Shown here one piece after another: positions 15,840 to 23,793 of a stretch of DNA of 31,248 nucleotides. Source of the DNA: DATFMH01 sp035267045 (GTDB taxonomy: Bacteria > Bacteroidota > Rhodothermia > Balneolales > DATFMH01). The notes under the pieces were generated by a model that had not been told where the DNA came from, made no database searches, and saw nothing but the letters and a program-made list of their open reading frames with translations. Location: positions 1-31,248 of the forward strand of contig DATFMH010000166.1 in assembly GCA_035267045.1 (NCBI GenBank), written 5' to 3'. The first letter of the stretch is position 1. Every line of letters starts with the position of its first letter. Both the position numbers and the translations under genes were made by a program.

Positions 15840-16391
15840 ATGAATAAATACATGAAATTAACCCAAATGAATAAAATAATTGCATCGTTTGTCTTATTGT
15901 TATTTTTCACTGCACCCCGATTGGCTCATGCGCAATATGTCCAATTGAATGCAGATCAAAAGAAAGAAGTAGAAAACGCCACTTTTAAGGGACTTGATGG
16001 CAATACCGTTAATGTCGCCGATTACAAGGGTAAGGTGGTCATGATCGATTTCTGGGAAACATGGTGTCATCCCTGTATTGCCAGTATGCCAACGGAAGAT
16101 AAACTGGCACGTGAATTTCCCGATAAATTTGTCGTACTCGCCGTGACCCCGGGATTCAACGATAGCAAACAACAGGTGAAGAAATTTGTGAAAGATCACA
16201 ATTATAAATTTCATTTTGCTTACGGGAAAAAACTTGCCAAACAACTAATGATCAGTGGAATACCGTATAAAGTCTTTCTGGATCCAAAGGGCAACTTTAT
16301 TAAAGTCGAGATGGGAAGTTACGGCCCACAAAAAGATTATCACGACATTAAATCTATTATAGAAAAATATAATCCGGGTAATTCTAAATAA
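15840..16391 (+). CDS. TlpA-like exported thioredoxin
   Basis: A 183-residue periplasmic thiol-disulfide protein of the AhpC/TSA-TlpA group. A signal peptide ends at about residue 31 (RLAHA-Q). The thioredoxin fold starts with TFKGLDGNTVNVADYKGKVV, the active site WCHPC gives Cys76 and Cys79, and the cis-proline loop is SGIPYKVF. The Cys-His-Pro-Cys dipeptide is unusual for TlpA (often CGPC or CPPC) and resembles DsbA, which suggests a more oxidising centre. Three methionines near the N-terminus (residues 1, 5 and 10) could serve as start; the third gives the most compact signal peptide. It is a single gene next to the mobile-element remnant. Confidence 0.9.
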   Translation: MNKYMKLTQMNKIIASFVLLLFFTAPRLAHAQYVQLNADQKKEVENATFKGLDGNTVNVADYKGKVVMIDFWETWCHPCIASMPTEDKLAREFPDKFVVLAVTPGFNDSKQQVKKFVKDHNYKFHFAYGKKLAKQLMISGIPYKVFLDPKGNFIKVEMGSYGPQKDYHDIKSIIEKYNPGNSK

Positions 16392-16531
16392 GACCTGAAA
16401 CGGTGGATTATGTTATAGCGTTACCTTTTGAGAACATAATGATAACAGGTATTAAATTGAAGCTCAGAAAGAAAACATGTATTTTTCTGTAAGATTTTCA
16501 AAGAGATTAATTATAAAATAAACAAGCATTC

Positions 16532-17833
16532 ATGATTACTGAAAAATTACCATATAAAGTTAAAGATATTAAGCTGGCTGACTGGGGACGAAAAGAGATT
16601 AAGATTGCCGAGGCTGAGATGCCAGGATTGATGTCTCTTCGTGAGGAATATGGAAAGGAGAAACCTCTTAAAGGTGCCCGTATCGCAGGTTGCCTTCACA
16701 TGACTATTCAAACAGCAGTGCTGATTGAAACACTCGTTGAACTGGGTGCCGAAGTGCAATGGTCGTCTTGTAATATTTTTTCGACACAGGACCATGCCGC
16801 TGCCGCTATTGCTGAGGCTGGTGTACCTGTCTATGCATGGAAAGGTGAAACGGAAGAAGAATATGAGTGGTGCATTGAGCAGACATTATTTTTTACAGAT
16901 GAGAAACCACTCAATATGATCCTTGATGACGGTGGCGACCTGACCGCTATGGTACACGATAAATATCCGGAATTACTCAAGGGAATCAACGGTATTTCCG
17001 AAGAGACAACAACCGGTGTTCATCGTCTGTATCGTATGGCCAAAGAGGGTACGCTTGGCGCACCTGCCATCAATGTGAACGATTCAGTTACGAAATCGAA
17101 ATTTGATAACCTTTACGGTTGCCGTGAATCATTGGTTGACGGAATCAAAAGAGCCACGGATGTCATGATTGCCGGAAAAACCGCTGTTGTTGCCGGTTAT
17201 GGTGATGTTGGTAAAGGTTGTGCTCAAAGTCTCCGTTCCTATGGTGCTCGTGTGATCATTACGGAAATCGATCCTATTTGTGCCTTGCAGGCTGCTATGG
17301 AAGGATATGAAGTCAAGAAAATGGAAGATGCCTGTAAAGAAGGTAATATCTTTGTTACGGCTACCGGCTGTAAAGATGTGATCCGTGGGGAACATATCGA
17401 ACAGATGCCCGATCAGGCCATTCTTTCCAATATAGGCCACTTTGATTCGGAAATACAGGCAGCATGGTTAAATGAAAATGGCGAGAAAGATACGATTAAA
17501 CCCCAGGTTGATAAATATAAATTACCGAATGACAGAGAAGTGTTTCTGTTAGCTGAAGGACGCCTGGTTAATCTCGGTTGTGCAACCGGCCACCCCTCTT
17601 TCGTGATGTCAAATAGTTTTACCAACCAGGTATTGGCGCAAATCGCCATGTGGACACGCAAAGATGAATTTGATCTGGATGTTCACGTTTTGCCGAAAGA
17701 TCTGGATGAAAAAGTAGCACGTCTGCACCTGAAGAAAATCGGTGTGGAATTAGATGAATTAACCGAAGATCAGGCCGATTATCTCGGTATCCCGAAAGAA
17801 GGCCCGTTCAAACCGGATTTCTATCGCTACTAG
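16532..17833 (+). CDS. ahcY: S-adenosylhomocysteinase
   Basis: A 433-residue NAD-dependent enzyme that splits S-adenosylhomocysteine into adenosine and homocysteine, clearing the inhibitor left by SAM-dependent methylation. Visible marks are SSCNIFSTQDHAAAAI (about 78-93), the substrate Asp segment LDDGGDLT, NGISEETTTGVHRLYRM, the lysine region NVNDSVTKSKFDN, the NAD-binding loop VVAGYGDVGKG (219-229) and the C-terminal PFKPDFYRY that closes the neighbouring subunit's cofactor site. It is full length and has no insertion. It is a single gene with its own terminator. It lies about 3 kb from the arsenosugar genes, whose pathway includes SAM-dependent methylation, so a link is possible but not needed. 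Confidence 0.98.
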   Translation: MITEKLPYKVKDIKLADWGRKEIKIAEAEMPGLMSLREEYGKEKPLKGARIAGCLHMTIQTAVLIETLVELGAEVQWSSCNIFSTQDHAAAAIAEAGVPVYAWKGETEEEYEWCIEQTLFFTDEKPLNMILDDGGDLTAMVHDKYPELLKGINGISEETTTGVHRLYRMAKEGTLGAPAINVNDSVTKSKFDNLYGCRESLVDGIKRATDVMIAGKTAVVAGYGDVGKGCAQSLRSYGARVIITEIDPICALQAAMEGYEVKKMEDACKEGNIFVTATGCKDVIRGEHIEQMPDQAILSNIGHFDSEIQAAWLNENGEKDTIKPQVDKYKLPNDREVFLLAEGRLVNLGCATGHPSFVMSNSFTNQVLAQIAMWTRKDEFDLDVHVLPKDLDEKVARLHLKKIGVELDELTEDQADYLGIPKEGPFKPDFYRY

Positions 17834-17863
17834 TCATGTAGATAGATTATATTTGAATTTCGG

Positions 17864-17897
17864 AAGCTGCCCTGATTTTATATGGGGCAGCTTTTTT
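17864..17897 (+). terminator. Rho-independent terminator of ahcY
   Basis: AAGCTGCCC pairs with GGGCAGCTT (9 bp) over a 12-nt loop and runs into TTTTTT, 30 bases after the ahcY stop. Confidence 0.92.
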
Positions 17898-17956
17898 ATT
17901 GTTTGTTTGAGTAGAGAATAGTTATTAAGTGTATTAAGTTTAATAGGGGATTCTCT

Positions 17957-17996
17957 TAATAACTTAATAACCTAATAACCTAATAACCCAATAACC
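17957..17996. repeat. Simple tandem repeat, TAATAACC x5
   Basis: Five consecutive 8-bp units (TAATAACT, three TAATAACC, CAATAACC) plus CA lie in the gap between ahcY and the convergent hydrolase gene, 12 bases from the hydrolase stop. Confidence 0.9.
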
Positions 17997-18008
17997 CACT
18001 TCCCTAAA

Positions 18009-19403
18009 TCAGCGCTCTAACTTTTTCAAGACCTCCTTGAACGCCTGCGTGTTTCTTACGGACTTAAAATCAGGGTTGGTTTTCAGGTTCTGGTAATTTT
18101 TATATCCTAACTCAACAGCTTTTTTGAGTGCCGCTAAACCATTATCCGTCTGTTTGTCGAGAATGAAAGAACGGGCAAGCAAATAATGGACTCTTGCTGA
18201 TTTCGGGCTAATCAAAACCCAAACCTGATCGAGCCAAACGAGACGATGATAATCGTGCCAGTTATTCTCGATGATGCGATGATATTCATAAGCATTGGCT
18301 TTCAGAAACTGATCAAGCCGTTTCCCAAGCAGTACATAATCAGGATCAGAAGAATCGAGCCAGTGATGGATCTCTTTGATTTGATCTTCCCACCAACCGG
18401 ACGATTTCAATTCATCGGCACGGTCGAAGCGAATATTCAGGATGGTTCTGAAAGCACCGAGATAACGTTGTATACGATCATTTTCAATAGATTTTATCTT
18501 ATGTTCTTTACTATAATCTCTACGGAAAGATTTGGTTTTTTCCAGTGCTTTAATCTTTGCTGACAAAGTTTTGATATCGACGAATCCAAAATGGTCTATA
18601 TCTTCTTTTGTTTGCTGAAGGGTACGGTAAGCGTCAGTGTATTTGCCGGTTTTTTCATAAAGATTAGCTTTATGGATCTGTTGAGCATAATATCTTTGAA
18701 TAAAATTTTTGTCAGCCGGCAATAGCCTTCTTCTCATTGCGTCCAACTGTAGCCATCTGATAGCTTCCTGTGCACTGGCTGAATCAGGCCACTGATGCGT
18801 TCCATTGAAAACAATCAGGTGATTAGGTATTTGGGCTGCGTTGAGTTTTTGTCTCAGGCCGATCATTTCCGGGTAATTCATATCCGCATTTCCCACGGTA
18901 CTGACATAGGAAAAACTCAGATCAGGACCGGGTTGAAGATTGGATGGAAAACCAGCCCCGCAGGCTATTACTCCCGTTATCATATGTTCTTTAACAGCTA
19001 AATAGGTGGCTAATCGGGCTCCTCCGGAGAAACCGGTCAGATAGATACGTTTATTATCGATATGCAACCTGTGAGCTACATCCGAGATCATAGCGTTAAC
19101 GGCAGGCAATGATTTTTCTATCGGACCATTTCGGGAGTTATTCGAACCTGCTACGACATAACCATAATGTTCGGCAAACGCTTTGAAAACCTGTACAGGT
19201 TTAATTCCTCTGGCAACCGGGTCCATGCCAAAGATAACAGGCCAGGCTTTATTGGATTCGTAATTGGATGGGATATAAAGGGCGTAGCTATAGTGTTGAG
19301 GTCCCTTAATAATAACAGTATCAATTACAGATCCATGAGGCAATGAATCAGAAATCTGTGGCCTGAAAGGCAATGATAAAAAAAATAGAAATATTAGATA
19401 CAC
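18009..19403 (-). CDS. Alpha/beta hydrolase (esterase-like) with helical C-terminal repeats
   Basis: A 464-residue exported protein. The start is GTG, with AAGGGG nine bases upstream and no earlier in-frame start. A short hydrophobic N-terminus (YLIFLFFLSLPF) acts as signal or anchor. Residues 25-225 are an alpha/beta hydrolase of the PHB-depolymerase/esterase type. The nucleophile elbow GFSGGAR gives Ser126, GNADMNY offers the Asp (174) and GTHQWPDSA the His (203). The second half is helical and TPR-like (LYEKTGKYTDAYRTLQQ, RVHYLLARSFILDKQTDNGL). The substrate cannot be predicted; esters of polysaccharides or lipids are typical for the fold. It is a single gene. Confidence 0.8.
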   Translation of the reverse strand: MYLIFLFFLSLPFRPQISDSLPHGSVIDTVIIKGPQHYSYALYIPSNYESNKAWPVIFGMDPVARGIKPVQVFKAFAEHYGYVVAGSNNSRNGPIEKSLPAVNAMISDVAHRLHIDNKRIYLTGFSGGARLATYLAVKEHMITGVIACGAGFPSNLQPGPDLSFSYVSTVGNADMNYPEMIGLRQKLNAAQIPNHLIVFNGTHQWPDSASAQEAIRWLQLDAMRRRLLPADKNFIQRYYAQQIHKANLYEKTGKYTDAYRTLQQTKEDIDHFGFVDIKTLSAKIKALEKTKSFRRDYSKEHKIKSIENDRIQRYLGAFRTILNIRFDRADELKSSGWWEDQIKEIHHWLDSSDPDYVLLGKRLDQFLKANAYEYHRIIENNWHDYHRLVWLDQVWVLISPKSARVHYLLARSFILDKQTDNGLAALKKAVELGYKNYQNLKTNPDFKSVRNTQAFKEVLKKLER

Positions 19404-19503
19404 AACGAGTGTCCCCTTACAATTTATTTGAAATGCCCTTGATAAATAAGTTATTAATTTTTCGGGAAAAAGATTGCAGTGTCACAGACTGATACAAAAT
19501 GAC

Positions 19504-19534
19504 TTGCCAAGGGATATAAAAGTGCTTATTTTAC
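19504..19534 (+). promoter_or_regulatory. Candidate Bacteroidota-type promoter for tRNA-Arg
   Basis: TTG at 19504 and TATTTTAC at 19527 are 20 nt apart, near the Bacteroidota pattern (TTTG-N19..21-TAnnTTTG). The second box ends 38 nt before the tRNA. Confidence 0.4.
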
Positions 19535-19572
19535 AAATCTCATTTTGATGGGATAAAGCTGTCAAAAATGAT

Positions 19573-19646
<74 letters not shown>

Positions 19647-19662
19647 CGAAAGGAGAACATTG

Positions 19663-19695
19663 AAGGCCAAAGACTTACGGTTTTTGGCCTTTTTT
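19663..19695 (+). terminator. Rho-independent terminator after tRNA-Arg
   Basis: AAGGCCAAA pairs with TTTGGCCTT across an 11-nt loop and continues into TTTT. It lies 17 nt beyond the tRNA. Confidence 0.88.
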
Positions 19696-20060
19696 GTTAA
19701 TGCCCACTAAAATAGTAGAATGCGGATGACGCGCCTGCCGATAGGTAGGGATTAACGCAGATTTTTTATTATCATGACTACGGACCACGGACGACTGACG
19801 ACGGGAAGTGACTAACTATCAATAACATACAACCATCTAATACGCGTCATTCATTCGGTATTCAGCTTATCTCTTTTATTAGCCACTATAAACATAGAAT
19901 GACAGCCAGAGCGTATTGAGTTCTTTTTCTTTTCACTTTTTGTCTTTCATTTTTCAATTAAATCTAATATTCATCTACTAATTTCTAATCTCTAACTGTA
20001 ACAAAATAGGTCTTTTTTGCTCCTTAATATAAAACCATTTTTTACTAAAAGGGGAATTAT
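19696..20060. other. Intergenic, low-complexity and word-like repeats
   Basis: The region starts with a small hairpin CCTGCC/GGTAGG (19734-19749) within GACGCGC...ATTAACGCAGAT. Quasi-repeats of GAC follow (ACTACGGACCACGGACGACT at about 19778), then a pyrimidine-rich tract (19920-19960) and ACTAATTTCTAATCTCTAAC. No gene. It marks the left edge of the AT-rich island. AAAGGGGAATTAT just before 20061 is a good ribosome binding site for the next frame. Confidence 0.5.
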
Positions 20061-20417
20061 ATGTTTAAATTCAAAAAAAATATTAAGATTGCACACCAGG
20101 TACTTTTATTGCATATGAATAAGATTCAAACCATTCAGGAATGGGCCAACTATATGGATTATAATTCTGCTAGGGTCTTTGCTCGTGAATTTAAAAAAGA
20201 ATTTAATATCCCACCGAACAAGGTGATCATTGAAGAAAGGCTCGGATGAGTAAGGGGAGTTGTAGCTGGGGATATAAATCTCAATGCAACGGAAATATCA
20301 ATGAAAGCAGGACTTAGTACAGCAAAATCACTTTATAACTTTTTGAGGCGTAACGGAAATATTACACTTACTTCTTTGCGTCAGGAATTAAATTCTTCCG
20401 ATAATTTAACTTTATAG
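20061..20417 (+). pseudogene. AraC-type DNA-binding domain interrupted by in-frame TGA
   Basis: The frame reads 62 codons to a TGA at 20247, and the same frame then continues for 55 more codons to TAG at 20415. Part 1 contains a helix-turn-helix with TIQEWANYMDYNSARVFARE and FKKEFNIPPNKVIIEERL, the pattern of the first AraC helix-turn-helix. Part 2 contains LNATEISMKAGLSTAKSLYN and FLRRNGNITLTSLRQEL, the second. Joined, they make a normal AraC DNA-binding domain of about 115 residues without a sensor domain. TGA differs from the arginine codon CGA by one transition and stands in the linker helix. The strong ribosome binding site and the intact frame after the stop argue for a recent loss. Part 1 alone could still be made as a 62-residue protein. 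Confidence 0.7.
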
Positions 20418-20752
20418 GAGCAGAATTTCTGATATGTAAATGGAGTATAGTAATGAATAATTGATAGAATTGTTATTCAATCATATACAAATATTATAAT
20501 TCAACCTATTAGTTACTCTTTGTACTGGTAGTAAGAATGAATCGGAGAATAATTGCTCAATATTTTCACGTAATAATATAGCACTAAGCATGAAAATAAT
20601 ACTAGCTTACATCCACCAATCACGAATTTTATATAAATCTATTATAAGATTATTAGGTGTATAAATAGGTCATTGATTTAAATGAATATAATCGTAAGGT
20701 TAAAGTAAGTTATTGAAAAGGATATAGTTAATAATAGTGTTGTAATTATAAA
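20418..20752. other. AT-rich intergenic region
   Basis: About 335 very AT-rich bases without a recognisable gene, RNA or repeat. It must hold the promoter of the DsbA-like gene. No clear Shine-Dalgarno sequence precedes the ATG at 20753. Confidence 0.4.
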
Positions 20753-21421
20753 ATGAAGTTACCAAAAATTAACAGAATTTTGGTCGGTGTTTTTGTATTG
20801 TGCGCCTTCGTGCTAACTATCTTAATTTATCGGAAAGCGTTTGTACCTTCCCGTTCACACGTGAGAACGAAAAACATACCAGATTGGGAATTCTTGCTTC
20901 AAAATGCACATCAAGAAGGATCAGTTAATGCTCCAATAAAGCTTATCGAGTTTTCAGATTTTCAGTGTCCATATTGCAAAAAACTGGAGCCGGAACTAAA
21001 GAATCTATTGAAAAAATATAATGGGAAAATGGAAATAATTTACCATTATTTTCCTTTGCCAGCTCATCCTCAAGCGTTTCAGGCAGCTAAAGCTGCCGAA
21101 TGTGCTGCTGAGCAGAACGATTTTTGGAAATATCATGATCTGTTATTTCAGAATCAGACTATATTCAAACAGCAACCTTGGGACAGTCTCGCACGAATTT
21201 CAAACATTAGAAATTTAGATGACTTTGATGGTTGTATGAAAGATACTTTAATCGATAAGGTGATAGAAAAAGATATCAAACTTGGGCTTCGCATTGGTGT
21301 TGAAGGTACACCTACAATTGTAATAAATGGAAAGCTACTTTTCGGGGTACTCCATGAAGACATGCTCAACCATTTAGTCCAGACAATGCTGAATAATAGT
21401 TACAAGAAACTTAATCATTGA
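20753..21421 (+). CDS. Membrane-anchored DsbA-like thiol-disulfide oxidoreductase
   Basis: A 222-residue protein with one N-terminal membrane helix (about residues 7-26) and a periplasmic DsbA/thioredoxin-4 domain. The active site FSDFQCPYCKKLEPE gives Cys72 and Cys75. The CPYC dipeptide is typical of DsbA-like or DsbG/C-like enzymes. An inserted helical domain follows (QAFQAAKAAECAAEQNDFWK), and the cis-Pro loop VEGTPTIVING places Pro187. Two more cysteines (117, 161) lie in the helical insert, as in many Bacteroidota members. It should form or shuffle disulfides outside the inner membrane. It stands just before a gene for a six-cysteine exported peptide, the obvious candidate substrate. No DsbB or VKOR partner lies nearby. 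Confidence 0.9.
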   Translation: MKLPKINRILVGVFVLCAFVLTILIYRKAFVPSRSHVRTKNIPDWEFLLQNAHQEGSVNAPIKLIEFSDFQCPYCKKLEPELKNLLKKYNGKMEIIYHYFPLPAHPQAFQAAKAAECAAEQNDFWKYHDLLFQNQTIFKQQPWDSLARISNIRNLDDFDGCMKDTLIDKVIEKDIKLGLRIGVEGTPTIVINGKLLFGVLHEDMLNHLVQTMLNNSYKKLNH

Positions 21422-21556
21422 TGTTAAAAATAACAATGATTAAGAAACGATATTCAGTCTAATTATAATGGTTTTTATTAAAAATTGCTATTTCAATTTT
21501 ATGAATAATCTCAATATATGAATTAAACAAAGTTTTTAAATGTATTAAAACTAAAC

Positions 21557-21592
21557 ATTTATACTTAAAGTTATATGTTATTAAGTATAAAT
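21557..21592. promoter_or_regulatory. Perfect 12-bp inverted repeat before the peptide gene
   Basis: ATTTATACTTAA and its exact complement TTAAGTATAAAT are separated by 12 nt and end 25 nt before the ATG of the cysteine-rich peptide, just upstream of the ribosome binding site AAAAGGAG. It could be an operator for a dimeric regulator or a 5' mRNA hairpin. Its function is inferred from position only. Confidence 0.55.
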
Positions 21593-21617
21593 ATTAATTA
21601 AAAGAAAAGGAGTACTT

Positions 21618-21863
21618 ATGGCACGTATAAAATCTTTTAAAAAAGTTATCATGCATTTATGTGTATATGCATTGCTTATTATAGGAGGCCTAGTAACAGG
21701 TGCACTATTGCAACCAGTAGAAGCTAACGTTCAACCAAATTGCCAATTTGGTGATTGTGTCCTAAATACTGGCACTTATGCAGATGGAGCATGTGAAGTT
21801 AATGCAAATGCAACATATTGTGTGGGTGGATATCCCTGTACTGATACTAATCCATGCTATTAA
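21618..21863 (+). CDS. Exported cysteine-rich small peptide (six Cys in mature part)
   Basis: An 81-residue precursor with a strong ribosome binding site (AAAAGGAG, 5 nt before ATG). Residues 1-36 form a long signal peptide: basic start MARIKSFKK, hydrophobic core CVYALLIIGGLVTGALL, and an AxA-like site ending PVEA before Asn37. The mature part of about 45 residues is acidic, rich in Asn, Gly and Thr, and has cysteines at 42, 47, 59, 68, 74 and 80 (spacing 4-11-8-5-5), enough for three disulfides. I do not recognise the family. The layout recalls the short cysteine-containing NVEALA proteins of Bacteroides, which also neighbour beta-propeller lipoproteins, but the NVEALA motif is absent. The neighbours are two thioredoxin-fold membrane proteins and a beta-propeller protein. 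Confidence 0.85.
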   Translation: MARIKSFKKVIMHLCVYALLIIGGLVTGALLQPVEANVQPNCQFGDCVLNTGTYADGACEVNANATYCVGGYPCTDTNPCY

Positions 21864-21878
21864 TCAAAAGATAAAAAC

Positions 21879-21908
21879 ATAGCTGCCCAACATTTTTGGG
21901 GCAGCTAT
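21879..21908 (+). promoter_or_regulatory. Perfect 10-bp hairpin after the peptide gene
   Basis: ATAGCTGCCC pairs with GGGCAGCTAT over a 10-nt loop, 16 bases after the peptide stop. No T-run follows on the plus strand, so it is probably a weak terminator, attenuator or 3'-end stabiliser that lets the peptide be made in excess over the genes behind it. It covers the ATG at 21907, which argues for the later start of the next gene. Confidence 0.65.
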
Positions 21909-21933
21909 GATAAGTAATTTTATCTTAATTATT

Positions 21934-23118
21934 ATGACTAAAAAAAATTGTTATAACATATTATTTATTATCTGTTCAATTTTCTTTTATATAAATTGTA
22001 GTAACAATAAATCGTCTACAACAATAATGGTACCACAAGAAAAGTACATTCCAAACCATAATTTTAAAAATACTATTATTGTATCTAGGCGAAATAGTTT
22101 TAGTAAATCCTCCATAAAAAATAGATCATTAAAGACCTTATATAATTACTTAAAAAATCAAAGTAAATATAGTACTAAAAAACTAAATATTATTTCAAAT
22201 GTAAATCAAATAATTTCATTATCTAATAATTGGTTTTTAATATTAGATAAATTTGACAATAAGCTCATTGAATATAACATATTGACAGATAGCTTAATTC
22301 ATATAGCAGGATTTGGAAGAGGTCCAGGTGAATTAAATTTTTCTAAAGATATGGTAAAAGATGGGAATAATATTTACGTAGCCCAAAATATGCAAGTATC
22401 ACATTTTAATTGTTTAAAAGTTCCTTGTAAATATAGTAGTGCTACTGAATTAACTAATATGCCATACTCATTAGACGTAAATGAAGATTCGCTCATATAT
22501 TTAAGCAGCAAAATTGTTAAAGGAATAAAAGGACCTAAACTTGATAAAAGCTTAAATGATCTTAAGGCATTACATATGCTTAATCTAATTAATGGAAAGG
22601 ATCTAGGATACTTTGGTGATACCTATAAAATTAATGGACAATGGATGTTAATAAAACCGTTAATATCAAATGGATTCGTCCGGTTTATACCTAAATCTAA
22701 ATCGACATTACTAGCTTTTAAACGTTTTCCCCTAATATATATTTATAATAATAACCATAAACTAAGCAAGGTTTATAAATTATCTAATTTTATTACGGGA
22801 AAACAAAAATATAACACCATAAGTGGTTCTCTACATGCAGTGATGAAAAATTATAGTCTTATAAAGAATATTATTATTCTAAATAATATGATTATTATAA
22901 AAACATTAACAGTAAAAAATGAACATATTAGTAATCATCATTATGTAAGTGATAGTAGATTATATGATTTTTATGTTATAAATATAAATAATAATAAAAA
23001 TTATCATATAGGTGAATTGGTATTAGATAAAAAAGATCCGTATGAAAATATTTTTTATACAAAGAAAAATATTTTCATTTATAATAATGGATCATTATTC
23101 ACAGTTAATAAATGGTAA
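21934..23118 (+). CDS. Six-bladed beta-propeller lipoprotein candidate
   Basis: About 394 residues from ATG 21934. An ATG nine codons earlier falls inside a hairpin and spoils the signal peptide. The N-terminus KKNCYNILFIICSIFFYINC looks like a lipoprotein signal with Cys22, although Tyr at -3 is atypical. The motif HIAGFGRGPGELNFSKDMVK and then NNIYVAQNMQVSHFN is the blade signature (GxGRGPGE...D...I/LYV) of six-bladed beta-propellers of Bacteroidota. Further blades are less clear, and the protein is very rich in Asn, Lys, Ile and Tyr. It is expected on the outer membrane or in the periplasm as a binding module. The AT-rich codon use is unlike that of genes outside the island. It is followed after 6 bases by the CGYC protein, so the two are co-transcribed. 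Confidence 0.75.
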   Translation: MTKKNCYNILFIICSIFFYINCSNNKSSTTIMVPQEKYIPNHNFKNTIIVSRRNSFSKSSIKNRSLKTLYNYLKNQSKYSTKKLNIISNVNQIISLSNNWFLILDKFDNKLIEYNILTDSLIHIAGFGRGPGELNFSKDMVKDGNNIYVAQNMQVSHFNCLKVPCKYSSATELTNMPYSLDVNEDSLIYLSSKIVKGIKGPKLDKSLNDLKALHMLNLINGKDLGYFGDTYKINGQWMLIKPLISNGFVRFIPKSKSTLLAFKRFPLIYIYNNNHKLSKVYKLSNFITGKQKYNTISGSLHAVMKNYSLIKNIIILNNMIIIKTLTVKNEHISNHHYVSDSRLYDFYVININNNKNYHIGELVLDKKDPYENIFYTKKNIFIYNNGSLFTVNKW

Positions 23119-23124
23119 TATATT

Positions 23125-23793
23125 ATGAAGTTCAATATTTCATTAATTATCTTTAAAAAAAATATCGTTAAAATATTAATTGGAATCGTACTCTTCTTAG
23201 TTGGAGTATATTATGCTCTTAGTACTAATGTTGTATTATTTAATAAATCAAGTGGAACTAAACAAAAAACTGATATTACTAGTTTGGTGAATAGTACATA
23301 CATTCATTTTATATACATAGGTTCATCTGGGTGTGGATATTGTAATAATCCCAATACAGAAGAAATGATCAAATATATAAAAAAATATTTTTTATATATT
23401 GCCCACTCTCATAATTTAAAGTATTTAACTACCGGTATATCTACAGATATTATATCAAGGAATGGTATTAAATTTTTAAATAAGACTGGATATTATGATG
23501 AAATAATTAGTGGTGGCAGCTGGTTTAATCTCGGGACTAATAATTATATTTGGAAAGCATTACCAGGAAAAGCAGAAACACCTCAAATATTAATTACATT
23601 AATTAAATATCATGTTATGGGTGGAGTAGAAAATATTTCAAATATTAATAGAAAAGAAAAAGTATTAAAAAGGATAGTTGGTATGTATAATATAGAATCA
23701 TTTTATAAAAAAATAGAATCAAATATGAAAAAACAAATAATATTAAATCATAAATTATTGTCAAAAATAGATAAAAAAAAGAATAAATTATGA
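23125..23793 (+). CDS. Membrane-anchored thioredoxin-like protein with CGYC motif
   Basis: A 222-residue protein with one N-terminal membrane helix (about residues 14-33) and a domain that I read as a divergent thioredoxin fold. The strand YIHFIYIGSSGCGYCNN puts Cys70 and Cys73 at the end of the first strand, where thioredoxins have CxxC. AETPQILITLI supplies the cis-proline position (Pro153). The segment between them is longer and poorly conserved, and the C-terminus is a Lys/Asn-rich helix. It should face the periplasm. With the DsbA-like protein it makes two membrane-bound thiol proteins around one cysteine-rich peptide; one may oxidise and the other isomerise or reduce. The AT-rich composition matches the rest of the island. 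No homologue is recognised with confidence. Confidence 0.7.
   Translation: MKFNISLIIFKKNIVKILIGIVLFLVGVYYALSTNVVLFNKSSGTKQKTDITSLVNSTYIHFIYIGSSGCGYCNNPNTEEMIKYIKKYFLYIAHSHNLKYLTTGISTDIISRNGIKFLNKTGYYDEIISGGSWFNLGTNNYIWKALPGKAETPQILITLIKYHVMGGVENISNINRKEKVLKRIVGMYNIESFYKKIESNMKKQIILNHKLLSKIDKKKNKL

Noticed and set aside
16392..16531. Possible SAH or SAM riboswitch before ahcY
   Set aside because: The 140 bases are AT-rich and show no stable conserved-looking stems; nothing matches a known class by eye.
20247..20249. TGA in the AraC-like frame as a selenocysteine codon
   Set aside because: No selenocysteine insertion element or redox context is seen; the position is in a linker helix of a DNA-binding domain and is explained by CGA to TGA.
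21907..21933. Earlier ATG of the beta-propeller gene
   Set aside because: It lies inside a perfect hairpin and would place a hydrophobic stretch before the basic start of the signal peptide; the ATG at 21934 is better.
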